From contig JAGPNK010000003.1 of the NCBI GenBank assembly GCA_020746835.1, positions 1,426,001 through 1,490,000 on the forward strand: 64,000 nt of DNA, given 5' to 3'. The notes below the pieces were generated by a model, which saw only the letters and a program-made list of their open reading frames with translations, had not been told where the DNA came from and ran no database searches. Numbering within the stretch: position 1 is the first letter of the stretch; the number at the start of each line of letters is the position of its first letter. Made by a program: the position numbers and the translations under genes. Origin of the DNA: Stachybotrys elegans. Its lineage: Eukaryota > Ascomycota > Sordariomycetes > Hypocreales > Stachybotryaceae. Positions 36,578 through 48,481 of this stretch are shown one piece after another.

Positions 36578-38443
36578 TCATGACTCAAATGACCGGCGCT
36601 CCTTGATGAACTTGGGCCAAGTATTGGTCAAGACAAGGTACTTGATGCTCTTCTCCGAGTCGTCAAAAATAGACTGGTCAAACCCATCGGGAATCTCGCA
36701 TACTCGAACAGTATTGCCAAGGGAAATGTCTGGCAGCTCGGTGACGTCGTGCTCCTGGTTGATTGCCGTCTGTGACTCGTGGGAGTGGCTTGATTTTGTC
36801 GCTCGATAGGGCCCATCGAATGGCGCGATGGGGTTAATACAGGCCTCGTCGCTGTACAACACGCCTGCGACTGGCTCAAAGACGTTTTCGAGTTTCTTGA
36901 AGTCCGTGGACGCCAGGTTGACCTGAAGCTCGGCTGTTTTGGCGCTGATGAAGTCGTGGTAAATGTGCAGCGCGCTCTCGAAGCACTCTGGGGATATGGG
37001 CTTCGAAGAGGGTTCCCTTTTGCCCTTCTTCTGTTCAGCAAAGTAGGTCATCCTCCACTCCCTCACTCTCATCAAGAAAGCAATGTTTTCTCCAGAAAAG
37101 TCTCGTAGGGCGGAAAAGTGCTGGAGAGGCGCGGGATTCCTCGACAAGGTGAGTTCAAGCGCATCCATTGTCAGCACGCTGCCTCCTGAGCTTGTGGAAA
37201 TAGACGCAGTCTGCGTCATTCGTGACACCCACGAGCCTCCCGTCGAAGTCGACATGATGGACTTGACGCCACTCATCTCCCCCATCCTGTTATTGGTTTC
37301 CCAGCGCGCGAGCGATGCCCTGGTCTCCTCGCAGAGAGCCTGGTGTTTCATCACCTCCCAGCAGGGAAGGAATATGGTGAAGATTTCGATGAGCCAGACG
37401 GAGAGAGCGATCCTACAACAAATGTTAGGCCACATCTACACGGACAAAAAGAACTCACTCACCATTGAGGGGGAATCCACCAGCGGTTAACGGGCGCCAT
37501 GGCAGGGACATATATGCCAATGAGCCACAAGGGAGTTGCATGAAGGCTAACTGGGTTAGCCAAGCGCAAAAGTGATTCTCTATTGGAATGACTTACCTGG
37601 ACAGGCAGCATCCGATTGTTTGGGTCCTCCAGCCCTGGGTGTCATTGAGCTTACGGGCCTTCCACAGAATAAACGGTGCAACAAGCCAGGCCCAAAAGAA
37701 CTGCCAAAAGACTGACGGCCACCTAGCAGACAAGTCAGCTGAGTCCTTGGCAATACAAATCCTCTTGTTAATCTACATACCATTCCCATCCACGACCGGC
37801 TGCCGCCCTCTGCTCAGAAGGCGTGCCGTGGACTTCCGTGCCTGGTATTCCAAAGGACGGGTGGAATTTTCGAGACACAAGAAACATGAAGACGGCAAGC
37901 ATCAGCTGCACGCGAGTCAGCAAATGCTCACTTACACGTGCTTGTCAGGCGAGGGATGATTCGCCCACATACCTGAAAGGCCATGCCGGTGCACACGAGC
38001 AGCAGCACGCGACTTGTGTGGTCCATCTGCCGGAATTTTCCGACGAGCGTCTTCGGACGAGGTCGGATAGAGGCTCGGTCGACCTCGAGCTTCTCGGAGA
38101 CAAACTTCTTCTGGGCTTTCGCGATGTAAAGGAAACGGCTGTTGGAGGCGTGGAAGAGAGCGATGCCAAAGGGCAGCCAGATGTTCATGATCCAGTACTC
38201 TACGCCGGCCGACATGAGAGGCCCGTAGACGTAGCCGTACTGCACTCCGGTCCAGTACATGTGCAGCAGGATGACGGCGGCAAAGGACAGTGGAAGGCCG
38301 CGGATCCTCAGCAGGGGCATGTGTCGGTTCGTCCACAGATACGTCATGCCGGTGATGAGGGCGATGGTCCATACGCCGCCCCATATCATCCAAAAGATGC
38401 CCACGCCATCGAGGATGATATGAGGAGCCTCTTCTTCGGCCAT
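36578..38443 (-). CDS. seven-helix RGS-domain regulator of G-protein signalling
   Basis: GTPase-activating regulator of heterotrimeric G-alpha with an N-terminal seven-helix membrane region, a type known from Magnaporthe and Aspergillus Rgs proteins. Exons 38443-37973, 37905-37781, 37722-37597, 37546-37463, 37412-36578; phases agree, 546 residues. Exon 1 ([20 protein letters not shown]...) holds the first helices ([55 protein letters not shown]); exons 2-5 the rest ([67 protein letters not shown]). The RGS box lies around 370-490: [48 protein letters not shown]. At intron 3 the first possible AG would give a stop; the next TAG, three bases on, keeps the frame. Stretch of Ser/Thr before the box may be phosphorylated. 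Confidence 0.92.
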
Positions 38444-39925
38444 GTTGGCGGGTATGGAAGGAGGGACGAGAAGTCGGAAAGGAGGGTATGAGATAGATAG
38501 TAGGGAAGCTGGATAGGCGGTCCTGTGAATATGACGAGACAGTAGCAGGGAGAGAAAGCCAGAGAGAGAAAGCCCTGGTTAAGGAATGGACAGCTGCGAG
38601 CGTGCAAATATCGCCCCGAGAAAGGTCTTAGATGGCAGCAAACAAGGGAGTTGAAGCTGCTCTCCTCCCCCGAGAAAATCACGCGGGCAGGGCAGCGTGC
38701 CTGATATAAGGGTAGCGATACAGGAAGAAGAAATGTGCAAAGAGAGAGCACGCAAAAAGAAAAGCCTATTCACCGATCGGTTACCAGATAAAGAACCACG
38801 CCATGGGCTACCAACACCACGGGGGAAGCCTAGCACGGGAATAAATCGTGGCCAAGGCGTGGCTTTGGGAGGGATAGTTCAGCTCGGCGAGGCTTGCATA
38901 GTTCTTGTGCCGATCCCTATTGCATGTCTCGAACGGGATACACCTGTGATGAGCCTGAGTCTTCCTTTCCCTGTCCTTGTCCCAAAAGTTAAGCTTGGAC
39001 CGACGCCACAGTGCTTGGATGGTTTCTTTTTTTTTTCTCTTCTCGCCCTTGCTTCCCTGCATCCCGTCAGCCCGTGTCTGCTTTTTTTTTTCTTTTTCCT
39101 CCTTTGGTTTCCTTCTTCCTTCTTTTGGCCATCGGTACGTAAGTGGCACGAGACTTTCCCAACCCCAGATGACTCGATGCTATCGAAGCCGAAGTTCAGG
39201 TCCAATGCCGATCCCTAGTCCATTGCGGGAATAGGGATAAAAATGTTAAGACATGCATCCCCAAGTGCCCAGCCCTTTCCTTGCTGTCGGAGCTGATCTC
39301 GATGGGACCGTCCAGGTGCCAAGATCGGGTGTTCCCAGCATCTTTCTTCTCACCGTATCTCGCTGTGGACGGGAACTAAATGAGCACGTCGTCGGCTATC
39401 GTGATTCCTAAAGCTCAGCTCCTCGAGAGGCATGGGATGTGATTAAGCGCGGAGCTCCCTTGTCTTCACATTCTAGCACCAAAGTTATCACAGCATCACA
39501 GTGAGACGGGTCCGGTGAGGGTAGCAGCGTGGCGTCTTGCTGCACCACTCAGACAAGCTCACCGTTATCTCCCTCGCCAACACACCGTCAGAGTCCCTTT
39601 CCTAGGACAGCCGGCCTTACTCGCGGAGCCATTATCGCAGGGGGGGAGAGGGGAAAGGGGAAAGACATGAATAGGATGGCCAACAAGTGAGACACAACGC
39701 CGGCGTATGCCACGCTTTCCCTCTCTCTTTCATGTAGAACAGCTGCCGTCCGTCCATGTGTGAAAGGGGCTGCACTGGCACAGCGTCACCGGCGCAATGA
39801 GAGGTGCCGCCGAGACGTGAATGGGCCAAAAGCCTGCCCAGCGGCTGCATCGCAGCCTGGGTGGCGGACGGGTCGCCGTGCCGACGTGGGACATGTCTCT
39901 GACCTGCCTCCGCCAACACACGATA

Positions 39926-40006
39926 ATGACGATTCTCTATGCCATCTCTTTTCTCTTTTGCCTCATTGGGTTGACGTGGCTGTTGGTCGCGTATAGCCAT
40001 GACTAG
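39926..40006 (+). CDS. candidate 26-aa single-helix microprotein
   Basis: A short frame beginning MTILYAISFLFCLIGLTWL and ending VAYSHD before TAG, which is almost wholly one membrane helix with a small polar end. It lies in the long region upstream of the RGS gene. No family match and no clear promoter; a T-rich stretch in this phase can give such a peptide by chance. Confidence 0.15.
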   Translation: MTILYAISFLFCLIGLTWLLVAYSHD

Positions 40007-40136
40007 GAAGCCCCCCCTCATCCTCGAAGCCCGAATAAAGATAACAATAAAGCGTTGCCTAAAAGCGGGAGAGCTGGATACCATGGTGCGCCTCTCAAGT
40101 AACTGCCGGGCCCGATTGTGTACACACCTCGTTCTT

Positions 40137-40209
40137 CCGGCAGGCAAACAAGGGTCTCAGATTCCCCCAGGCTTTCGAGCCGGCAGGCAAGCAAGGTCTC
40201 AGATTCCCC
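40137..40209. repeat. imperfect direct repeat, 2 x 30-31 bp
   Basis: CCGGCAGGCAARCAAGG followed by GTCTCAGATTCCCC occurs at 40137-40167 and again, one base shorter and with one substitution, at 40180-40209. The period is 43 bases. It does not flank a recognisable element. Confidence 0.8.
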
Positions 40210-41749
40210 GGCCCTTAAGCGCAGGCGCTTTCTTGGTTAGCTCTGCTTTTCGGCTCGTTCGTATTCCGTTATTATGACCGATCAGCCTGATCGCTTGGCA
40301 ATAATCAAGTGGCCTGAACCCTGTCCCGCGAACTATGGTCCCGAGTGCACGGGGCGTCAGTTGGCAATGAACGGGCGAGCCGGGAAGAAGTATGATGTAA
40401 GGGTAATCTTTTTAGACGATGGGGAACTTCAGCTTTCCCCTCTTCAGCCAACTACCCTTCTCGTCTGATATAAACCTTGTCTCAGCTCCATTGCCGGGAC
40501 CATACTGCCGGGAAGGCCTGTCATCTCATGTCGGGCGTAGCCGTTGATATTGGGCATCACAGTGGCGCACCCTCGCTTCCTCAGTCTTCTGCCCGGATCT
40601 GCAAGCCGAACAATCCCATGCTTACCAAGAATCGCAATCTCTCTCGCAAAAGAAAAGCAAACAAGGTCATGCACTGCAACACTAAGGAACTCCCCAGGTG
40701 TCAGCAAACAATCATGCCTGCCTCGTGGCAACGCCTCCAAGAAGCAACCCAGATTTAGTGTCTCAGTCGACAGACACGGCCCGTCCAAAAACTTGACACT
40801 TTGTCAGACAGCCAAGATGTCGAATATTTCCCCCAGGCCACTCATCTGCATGCGCTGGTCTTCACGCATGCACGTACCTCGTCCGGATGTCGCTGACACT
40901 GACCGACAGCCAGTCCTTGGTGGCGTATGAACCGCGTGTGCACAGTTCTCTCTTGTCGCGACATTGCCGTTTTTGTCTATCATCATGGTCAACTATGTGT
41001 CAATGATGCGGCATGACACTGCCATGCATGCACTGTACCCGTATCTTGGCTGGAAACTTTTGTCAGCCCGTTCTCACAGCCGCTCAGGCCTTCTCATTAG
41101 CTTTCACGGTGCATTGAAACCACCTAATGTCGGTGTTTCTCTGGAACACCTTTTGTTGCCGGCCGGCATGAGGCATTGTGTCCAGCCGCACCTGGTATGT
41201 GATGGAAGGTGGAGATAGAGATCAGCATCATCGCGAGCTGAGGCTCATGGCCATCCCAGCGTCGTCGTCGAGTGTCCAGTGGGACCTGGCAGGATCCCTG
41301 TCCTGGAGTTCATCAGCCCTGAACCTGGCCGTTCAGCGCTCGGCAAGTAATTTCCGAATGTAGGAGCACCGCAACTGGATCGTGGTACTGAACCAACTCG
41401 ATAAAGCCATGGCAGTCGCCGACCACATGACGGAATGCCGAGAGGGGAGTTCGCCGAACAGATATCACTACCTGGCAAGTGTTCAGGCCATTTGCATATG
41501 AGAGGAGAATGGGAACAGGTATATTGCGTTACAACCGCTCGATAATGGAAATTTTCACCCTCATCGCCTTTCATTAAACATGAAATCCGCAAGCCATGTG
41601 AACGCCATGCTGAGAAAACAAAACAAGTCTTCGCCCCCCAACTCCTCGTCCGGATATCCTCAAACTCCCTGCAAAACGGAACACAGAGCTCATTACAGAG
41701 CAAAAGGAAAGAAGAGGAGCAGCAGTAGCGCGAAGTATCCACCATCACT

Positions 41750-42373
41750 TTACTCCCCTTGTTCTTCAGTCGGCGTGACTGAACGCACCTCCTCGGCAAA
41801 TTGCAGTTCGGCCAACCAAGAGTTCATGCGCATCTTCTTGTCATCATCGCCATGGACCATGGTTTGGTAGCCGTAGACGCCGTTGGCGGCGTGCCTGGCG
41901 ATGAGCTCCTCGTCATCATTCATGCTGAAGAGGGTGAGGTGCTCGAGGAAAGCCAGCACGGCGACGAAGACGATGCCGAGGATGTGGTGCTCCCACTTGG
42001 CGGCGCAAGCAGCAGAGAAGATGAGGATGAAGGTATCGAAGGCGTCGCTGAGCAAGTTGACGACGAGGGCGCGGCGCACCTCGCGCTCAAGGTATTCGTC
42101 GGCCGTATACAACAGGCCGCCCAGCAGCAGGTCGCGTACGCCAAGGAGACTACCGAGGACAAAGGCGTTACCGTTGGGAGGTAGCTCGAAGCTGGAGACA
42201 CTGAGAGCCGGGTAGATGACGAAGCCGAAGCCGCGGATGATGCGCAGGACGGCGAACGTAGTGACGGCGAAGCGTTGTATGCCGGACAGTGGCTGAGTGG
42301 CTGGGACAACTATCGGCGCAGGAGCCGGAAGACCAGAGGCCTGTAGCAGCGGATACGCGGCAGGTTCAGGCAT
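41750..42373 (-). CDS. integral membrane protein, DUF4267-like
   Basis: Single exon, 207 residues. After a Pro/Ala-rich N-terminus (MPEPAAYPLLQASGLPAPAP) come four hydrophobic segments: FAVTTFAVLRIIRGFGFVIY, FVLGSLLGVRDLLLGGLLY, AFDTFILIFSAACAAKW and GIVFVAVLAFLEHLTLF. The RxxxGxxxxxxP and GxRDLLLG blocks resemble DUF4267 membrane proteins of fungi, a family with no assigned role. The C-terminal 60 residues are polar and acidic (NDDEELIARH, HGDDDKKMRMN, TPTEEQGE). The start is the only ATG before the first segment. The family call is from memory of layout and moderately sure. Confidence 0.8.
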   Translation of the reverse strand: MPEPAAYPLLQASGLPAPAPIVVPATQPLSGIQRFAVTTFAVLRIIRGFGFVIYPALSVSSFELPPNGNAFVLGSLLGVRDLLLGGLLYTADEYLEREVRRALVVNLLSDAFDTFILIFSAACAAKWEHHILGIVFVAVLAFLEHLTLFSMNDDEELIARHAANGVYGYQTMVHGDDDKKMRMNSWLAELQFAEEVRSVTPTEEQGE

Positions 42374-45317
42374 AGCTTTACTGCTGTTGCTGTCTTGCTC
42401 TCACGACAGAAGTGGCAAGCCGTAGAGAGATGGGGGGAGAGACACTACGCCCGGCTCTTCTGGAAACGACAAGTCGTTCAAAGAATTAAAAGAAGAGCAG
42501 CTTAGAAATAGAGCAGAAGCCTCCTTTCGCCCCCGTGTAGAGAGAGGGAGAAAAAAAATCGTAGGTGGACCAGAGCCCGTCGCTTGGTGGGCAGAGACCC
42601 AGTGGTTGGGATGCTTGCTTGGTTTTTTATCTCTCGGGTCTTGGTTTCTTGGCGGAGGTGAAAGTATGCAGGCAATGCTGCATGCACACAGAGATGCAGT
42701 GACCCCCGGCGGCCAGGATTGGCGCTAATGTGTGCAGGGCAGGGGTGGGCAATATTATTCGTTATTGACCTTCTTGACGAGGACGAGGTGTCACGATCCA
42801 GATGTTTCGTGGAGCCCGTTGTCCGTGGGGGAAACGTTACGATATGTACGGAAAGAAGCGAGGATGAGTCGGGTGGTTTTGTCGGCTTTTAAGGACCCCT
42901 TCTTCTCCTGGCCGCGTCAACGTAAGGCGAACGAGGAGGCAAAGAGGCAGCCCGAGTTGGAAGTCAGAAACTAGAGCAGTTGGAGGTGCAATCGGCAACG
43001 GCACGAGCAGAGAGAAACAGGCAAAACAGGGGCTCATGACCGCTCTTTGACCATGATGAGCGACGATCTCGGTCGGGCGTTATCAACAATGGAGTCGGGG
43101 AGCCGCTACGGTGGTGGTGTGCAGGGATGCCAGGGTGGGCTGGCTGCCTTGGTCGCTCAAGGTGTCATGGTATCGAGATGGTGGTGTGCATCGTCGCATC
43201 GAGAGTCGTCAGGCAGTCCAAACCCAGGTTTCCCAGGTTTGCGAGGCCCCGGCAGCCCTGGCAGCCCGGGGCTAGTGCGCTCTAGGCGGGGAGCTTGGGC
43301 CAGCCTGCAGCGTAGTTTGGACGCAGTGATTGGACGGCGGGCGTGGGAGGATGTGCGTCTGTGGCTGGGAATGGGTGGTGCGAGGATCTGGTTGATGGTG
43401 TGCGAGTCAAGACGTTGCAAGTTGGAAGAGTCTGTATGCGTGACAGAGAAGAGGGCAAGCAATCTATGGGTGAGGCGGGGTAAGAGAACGCGGTGGGATG
43501 GATAGATGGAAGGAAGGAATGTGAAGAGGCGAGAAGGGTGACGAGAGGAAGGAGCAGATTGACGATTTACACACCACCTCGAATCTACAACCCTCCCAAA
43601 CTTGACGATGATGATGATTGCCATCGAGAAAGACATGGCATTCTCGCCATCATTCATCCACACACTTGATGCGCGGCAGGCAGTTGTTGCGACCGACAGA
43701 CACGGGCGAGCCTACGTGATAGGGTGCGATACAGCTGCAATGCGGTGCGATGCAATGCAACGCCGTTGCTGCATGCAAAGCAGCACAGATGCCGCGGCCC
43801 CAAATCGACGTCCTCTCGTCTTTCCCTTCTTGCCTCCCCCCACCCCCATCGTATTCCCACTCACACACTCTCTCTCTCTTCGACACACACACACAGTCCC
43901 CCGATGCAACCCTCCTTCACGCACGCGAGGGGCGGTGAAGAGCACCTCATGCTGACGGAGGGATGACGGCCAAAACTGCCCTAGACTTCTATCAAAAAAA
44001 CTATGGGCAGCACCTTGTCGCCACAGAGCAGCCACCCCGTTTCAAGCTGCCGACGCCGCTGCAAATGACACTTTTATCTGCCTTGCGAATCAACCGATAC
44101 AAGCGATCTATCCCATATGCGAGCGATATACATAGCCATGAAGCTGCGTCCCCAAGAACTGCGTCGTGGTTATTCCGTCGCATGCAGGCGCGTGAGCAAA
44201 GTGGTGATGCCGGCAACACGAGTTCGACACTTCTTCCACATTGGGCAATATGGTGATGTGCCTGCAATCCTACGGGGTGCTTGCACTCATCACCGTGCAG
44301 ATGGTACCCTTCATTTACTCCTTCACGCCGTTCCGCCACATTCGGGAGATATTCATCACCACTCTCCTCCGCCCTCCCTTCCTCCTCCCAAAGAACCCTG
44401 AGATCCTCTCTTTTCTATGGAGTGTCTAATCCCCGACACAAATAAAACACGAGAGAAAACCACACACCGGCACTGCCGTTTCCACGCTTTGCCTATCAAG
44501 TAAGTGATAGGCAGATGCGCGGCCGGCCAAGACCTACCATCGATGCTTGTTCTCGGCCGGTGGGGTTTCCCACTCTCTTGGCTGCGTCCGGTCTATCAAC
44601 AGCTTCGCGTTCCATCCCCCACTGGTCAAGGGAATGAGGCGTATATAGGCGAAGGGGGGGAGGGAACCCATCTCCTGCATGTGCTCTCTGGCCAATCACT
44701 CCCTCGACCTGTCAAACACGGTGTGTGTGAGGCTATCTGGCCAAGCGTCACCTGGACCATCATGAGACTCTCCTTGGCGGCTAGTCTGACCTTCCTTCTC
44801 ACTTACACGCATACCGTATCTTTCCCAGCGTGTGGGTTTTCAACTCCACGTTCCCACCGCTGATGCATTACGTGCTCACCGGGCATGTCTCCAAAGACGC
44901 AAGTGCCGATGACTTGATGTTGAGCTAGGTGCGTGCGAGGTGTTTCTGGGTCACTCACGCCTCCTATGTCTCCGTTGGTCCAACACATTGGCAGAGCATG
45001 GCATGTCTCGGCACCTGAAGCCATGCCCTGCAGAGCCCCCATTGCCTCAAGCTCTCTCACACAAAGGCCGCCGACCTTGAGCATTCCTGGAATCAAGACA
45101 CGCATGATGTGTGATGACGAACCGTGCAGCTCGCAGCCCCTCGAGACACTTTACACCGAAAACGAGAGGGTGGAAGCAACAATTGCTGCTGCGATATGTC
45201 TTGGATGCTCTATTCAACCTTGTGATGCCATTCAACTCCATTTACAAGCGCATGTGCGCCACCGGTACTTTTCCTCGTAGTAGATTCCAACAAGTCATCC
45301 TCTGTCATTAACAGTCT
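42374..45317. other. 2.9 kb gene-poor interval
   Basis: Upstream of the membrane protein gene and downstream of ESF1. No convincing gene. It includes a short C/A microsatellite at about 43881-43893, CT runs near 43865, GC-rich Gly/Pro-coding sequence at 43200-43275 on both strands, and a run of short repeats of GATGCAATGC type near 43738-43760. Confidence 0.5.
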
Positions 45318-47407
45318 TCATCGCCTCTCCTTCTTCGACTTCTTCTGTTTCACCCCCCTATCCTCATGGTCATCACCCATTCTCCGCTTCCTTCGGCCCT
45401 CTTCTAGCAGCTGCTTCATGCCTTCCGTCGCCTTGAACTTGGGGTTTGAAGGATCGATGGCGAACTCATGGCTGTCAAACACGGCCTTGAATCGATCATC
45501 GTCTACCTTCATCTCGAAATCCTCCTGAAGCCCGCCTCGGTTCTCCTCCAGCTGCTTCTTCCTCTTGCCCTTCAACTTCTTGTCCTTGTGCTTTTGCGCC
45601 CGCATAATCTCGTTCATGTCAAAGTGGTCGAGGTGGTCTGCCTGGTTCTCGTCGGCATCCTCGGCCATCACCTTGGTCAGCTGGGCTTTTTGGGCTGCCG
45701 CCTCCTGCTCGGCTGCCTCGCGTGCTTCCCGCTTCTTTCTTCGCTCCTCCTTTCGTATCGATGCCTTTGATGGAGCTGCTCCAGCGGGTGTCTCGGTAGT
45801 GAAGAATGGATCGTCAAAGCCCAGATCCTCATCCGCATTGGTTGCAGCCTGCTCCTCGCCCTCGGCTTCGGATTCCATGTCCTCCACATCGATGCCTTCC
45901 CTCTTCGCCTTGGCCTTTTGACGCTTCTTCTCCTTGCGTTCACGTTCCTTGCGCATGTACTTTTCCATCGTCGTCTCCTCCTCGCCCTCTGGTTTCTTTG
46001 GCATGTTGCCTGACAGGGCTGGTGTAAAGGTGATCTCCATGTCGCCAACGGCAGCATCTTTGGATGCCTTGGGTGCGGCTTCGTCGGTCAGACCCAGCGC
46101 CTCACGCATTTTCTTGCGTGCCAATTCCTTCTTGGAAAGCTTCGGCTCGTCTGCCGCACCATCGACGCCTCCATCATCTTCTTGAGAATCCTCATCCTCG
46201 CTGTCGCTAGCTAGATAGGCTCGTAGATCATTCTCTTGCAGGTCGGCGCGGCTTCCACTGAATGCTCGGTTGATGGATTCCTTGCGAGCGGCTTCCTCGG
46301 GGTGCAAGTCCCAAGTCAACTTGACCTTGGAGCTCTGAAGCGCATTTGTGACGAATTCGATTGGCTTGTATGACTCGGGCACCTTGTCGCATTCATCTCT
46401 GGCTTCATCGTCGAATGTGACTTCATCTGGGATGAACCTCAGATCCAAAAAGTTGGATGAGGATTGGTACTCGGTTCCATCCGTAGCTTCGTAAATCTTC
46501 TGTGCTGTCTTTTTGTCGGAGCAGACAACCACAGCATAGTAGTAACGCAGACGGTCCAGTTGGTACGCTCGGAGCGCATCGCTGTCGAAGTCCTGGTCAT
46601 CGCCCTCCTGGAGCAATTGCTTCTTGATCTTCTCATCGCCATCCTCATCATCATCGTCAGAGCTCTCATCCGAGTCCAACTTGGCCTCGTTCTTGAAGAG
46701 CTCCTTGGGGGGCCTTCCAGCTCCTCCTGCTTCATCCTTTCCTTGCCAAATTCGCTGGGGTAGACAGAAATCTTCTCAATTCGCCCGCCATCAGCTGGGA
46801 TGAAGCTGGCAAATAGAGCCATCAAATCGGTCGACCTGACATGATCCCAATCGAGGTTGACGACAGCTATGCGGCGCGTGACCTCTCCTGTCTGTACTTC
46901 TCCCTGCTCGTCTTGTAGCTTCTGGATGACGCCTTTGGTGACTACGCCGGCTTCCTCGTCCGAGTCGGAATCAGAGTCGGAGTCGGAGTCTGATTCGGAG
47001 GAAGAAAATCCTCCGCCTCTTGCCGGATCGTACTTTGCATGGGCAGCACGAAGCTCCCTCTGCACAATCTCGTCGTCATCGACCTCGAGGTCGTCTTCGA
47101 GCCCATCATCACTCTCCTGGTCTTCTTCGCTGTCTTTGTCCTCATCTTCCTCCTCGCCTTCTTCCTGATACAATCGCTGCAAGGCCTTCTTCTTCGTGTC
47201 CGATTTCAATTTGCGACCGTATCGATCTACTTTGGCAGTGGCTGTGAACTCGTCATCCTTGAGCATGCCAGCGAAACGCTTGTCGATGGTGGTCTTGGTT
47301 TGCTTCTTGGACGGCAGACGGAACCGAGGGTCCGTCTGAAAGCTAGCGAAACGCGCATCGGAGATTTTGGGAGCAGCCGAGCCGCTGTTCTTCTTGGAGT
47401 TCTTCAT
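45318..47407 (-). CDS. esf1: pre-rRNA processing protein Esf1, with a one-base frameshift
   Basis: Nucleolar factor of the small-subunit processome, needed for 18S rRNA maturation. The N-terminal frame runs from 47407 (MKNSKKNSGSAAPKISDARF) through DPRFRLPSK, an acidic block, VVNLDWDHVRSTDLMALFASF and IEKISVYPSEFGKERM. At EELEGPP the family continues in the next frame: KELFKNEAKLDSDESSDD, then LRAYQLDRLRYYYAVV, and the C-terminal NUC153 motif DDRFKAVFDSHEFAIDPSNPKFK with a basic tail. The switch lies on a run of six G on the plus strand (46707-46712); seven would keep one frame and give about 696 residues. No intron signals are near. Both halves look fully constrained, so a sequence error is the best reading. 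Confidence 0.92.
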
Positions 47408-47715
47408 TTTGCGTGCTGGACGATGTGGTGAGCTTCGTCCGGCTGTTGTTGGAGGGGCAGAAATCTCATGGAAATTTTTGGCGGTGACACTTTTCTGCCA
47501 GAGTGGTGGGTCAATTGCCCAATCGATAAGCCGAGCCTTAGGTAGTGCACATACAGCGCTACGCCACCTCTAGCTAGTGCAAATAGCGGACTACCACATA
47601 TTCAGGGAGCGCTTGAACATCTCAAGGTGGAAGATAATGGCCTCCTGACGACACCATCTTTACGATAATTTTCTTAAATTAGTCTTGTATCTCTAGAGGC
47701 TTGCTTTAAATTGAT
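47408..47715. other. intergenic, 0.3 kb
   Basis: Promoter and leader of ESF1 and 3' UTR of the membrane protein gene on the same strand. No gene seen. Confidence 0.5.
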
Positions 47716-48481
47716 TCATGGTTTTGATCGACCTCGCTTCGGAGGTGCAGACCTTGTCTCCCTATGCATCGCAAGCAATTGCTGGGTGTCCATCTCGACC
47801 GGATATGTCAGTCGACGAAGAGTCTCAAGATGTACGATGAGGCTGGTCAAATGCAAGGCACTAACGCACGTCAGCTTATTTCAGGCCGATTCCTCCTGGG
47901 TAGGTTACCAGTATATCATGGCCAAGATCCAGCTTGCTGTGAGCATGCCACACTGTGACAGCTCATCGCCAAACTCAACACACTCGGGCAGTTTGTTGGT
48001 CCCCAAAATGGGCACGTAGTCTGACTGGAAAGCAATGCAAACTGCCCAAGCTGCAGTTGCAACGAGCGAATAGGCCACAGGGTATTTCAATAGGCTAATG
48101 CGCCCCTTCTTTGCCTCACTCAGAGAGAATACCTTTCGAAGCGGCTCAATGCGCACACTCGAATAGGTGGGAAGCACGATGTGCAAGACAATGCCCAGGG
48201 ATGCCTACGATACGTGTCAAGAGCTGTCCTCTGGGAAATAATGAGGAATATCCTACCAGGGCAATCTCGGTCCGTTGTATGTGATGTCCTGCGGGAGGAA
48301 AGGTGATGTATGTTTCCTTGATAATCGCCCGATCGTCCTCACTCTGAGCTCCAGTGTAGGCCATGATGGAGACAACCATCATGGTGACATCTAGAAGCCA
48401 AAGGGCGACCCATATGCCAAGGGCGATGTTGGTAAGTTGGCCAAGGTTGGCGGCATAAAGTGCTCTTGTGGTGGTTCCCAT
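47716..48481 (-). CDS. four-helix membrane protein, uncharacterised
   Basis: Exons 48481-48257, 48204-47909 and 47860-47716; introns are 52 and 48 bp and phases agree; 221 residues. Hydrophobic segments: LGIWVALWLLDVTMMVVSIMA, ASLGIVLHIVLPTYSSV, VAYSLVATAAWAVCIAFQSDY and after a loop with two Cys (LPECVEFGDELSQC) a last one across intron 2, LTASWILAMIYCALHLTSLIV. The arrangement, with a Cys-containing loop between helices 3 and 4, recalls MARVEL-type proteins; that is only a resemblance. The tail is basic (APPKRGRSKP). Function unknown. Confidence 0.8.

Larger units (their letters stand above)
38444..41749. other. 3.3 kb gene-poor interval upstream of the RGS gene
   Basis: No convincing gene. 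Two long pyrimidine tracts occur at 39023-39048 and 39080-39127. A duplicated 30-base segment lies at 40137-40209. A 26-codon hydrophobic frame at 39926 is listed separately. The rest looks like promoter and spacer DNA. Confidence 0.5.

Noticed and set aside
43157..43663. Frame with Gly-Pro repeats that looks like collagen
   Set aside because: Only about 20 residues show the pattern and both strands give it, so it is a GC-rich palindrome-like patch, not a collagen-like gene.
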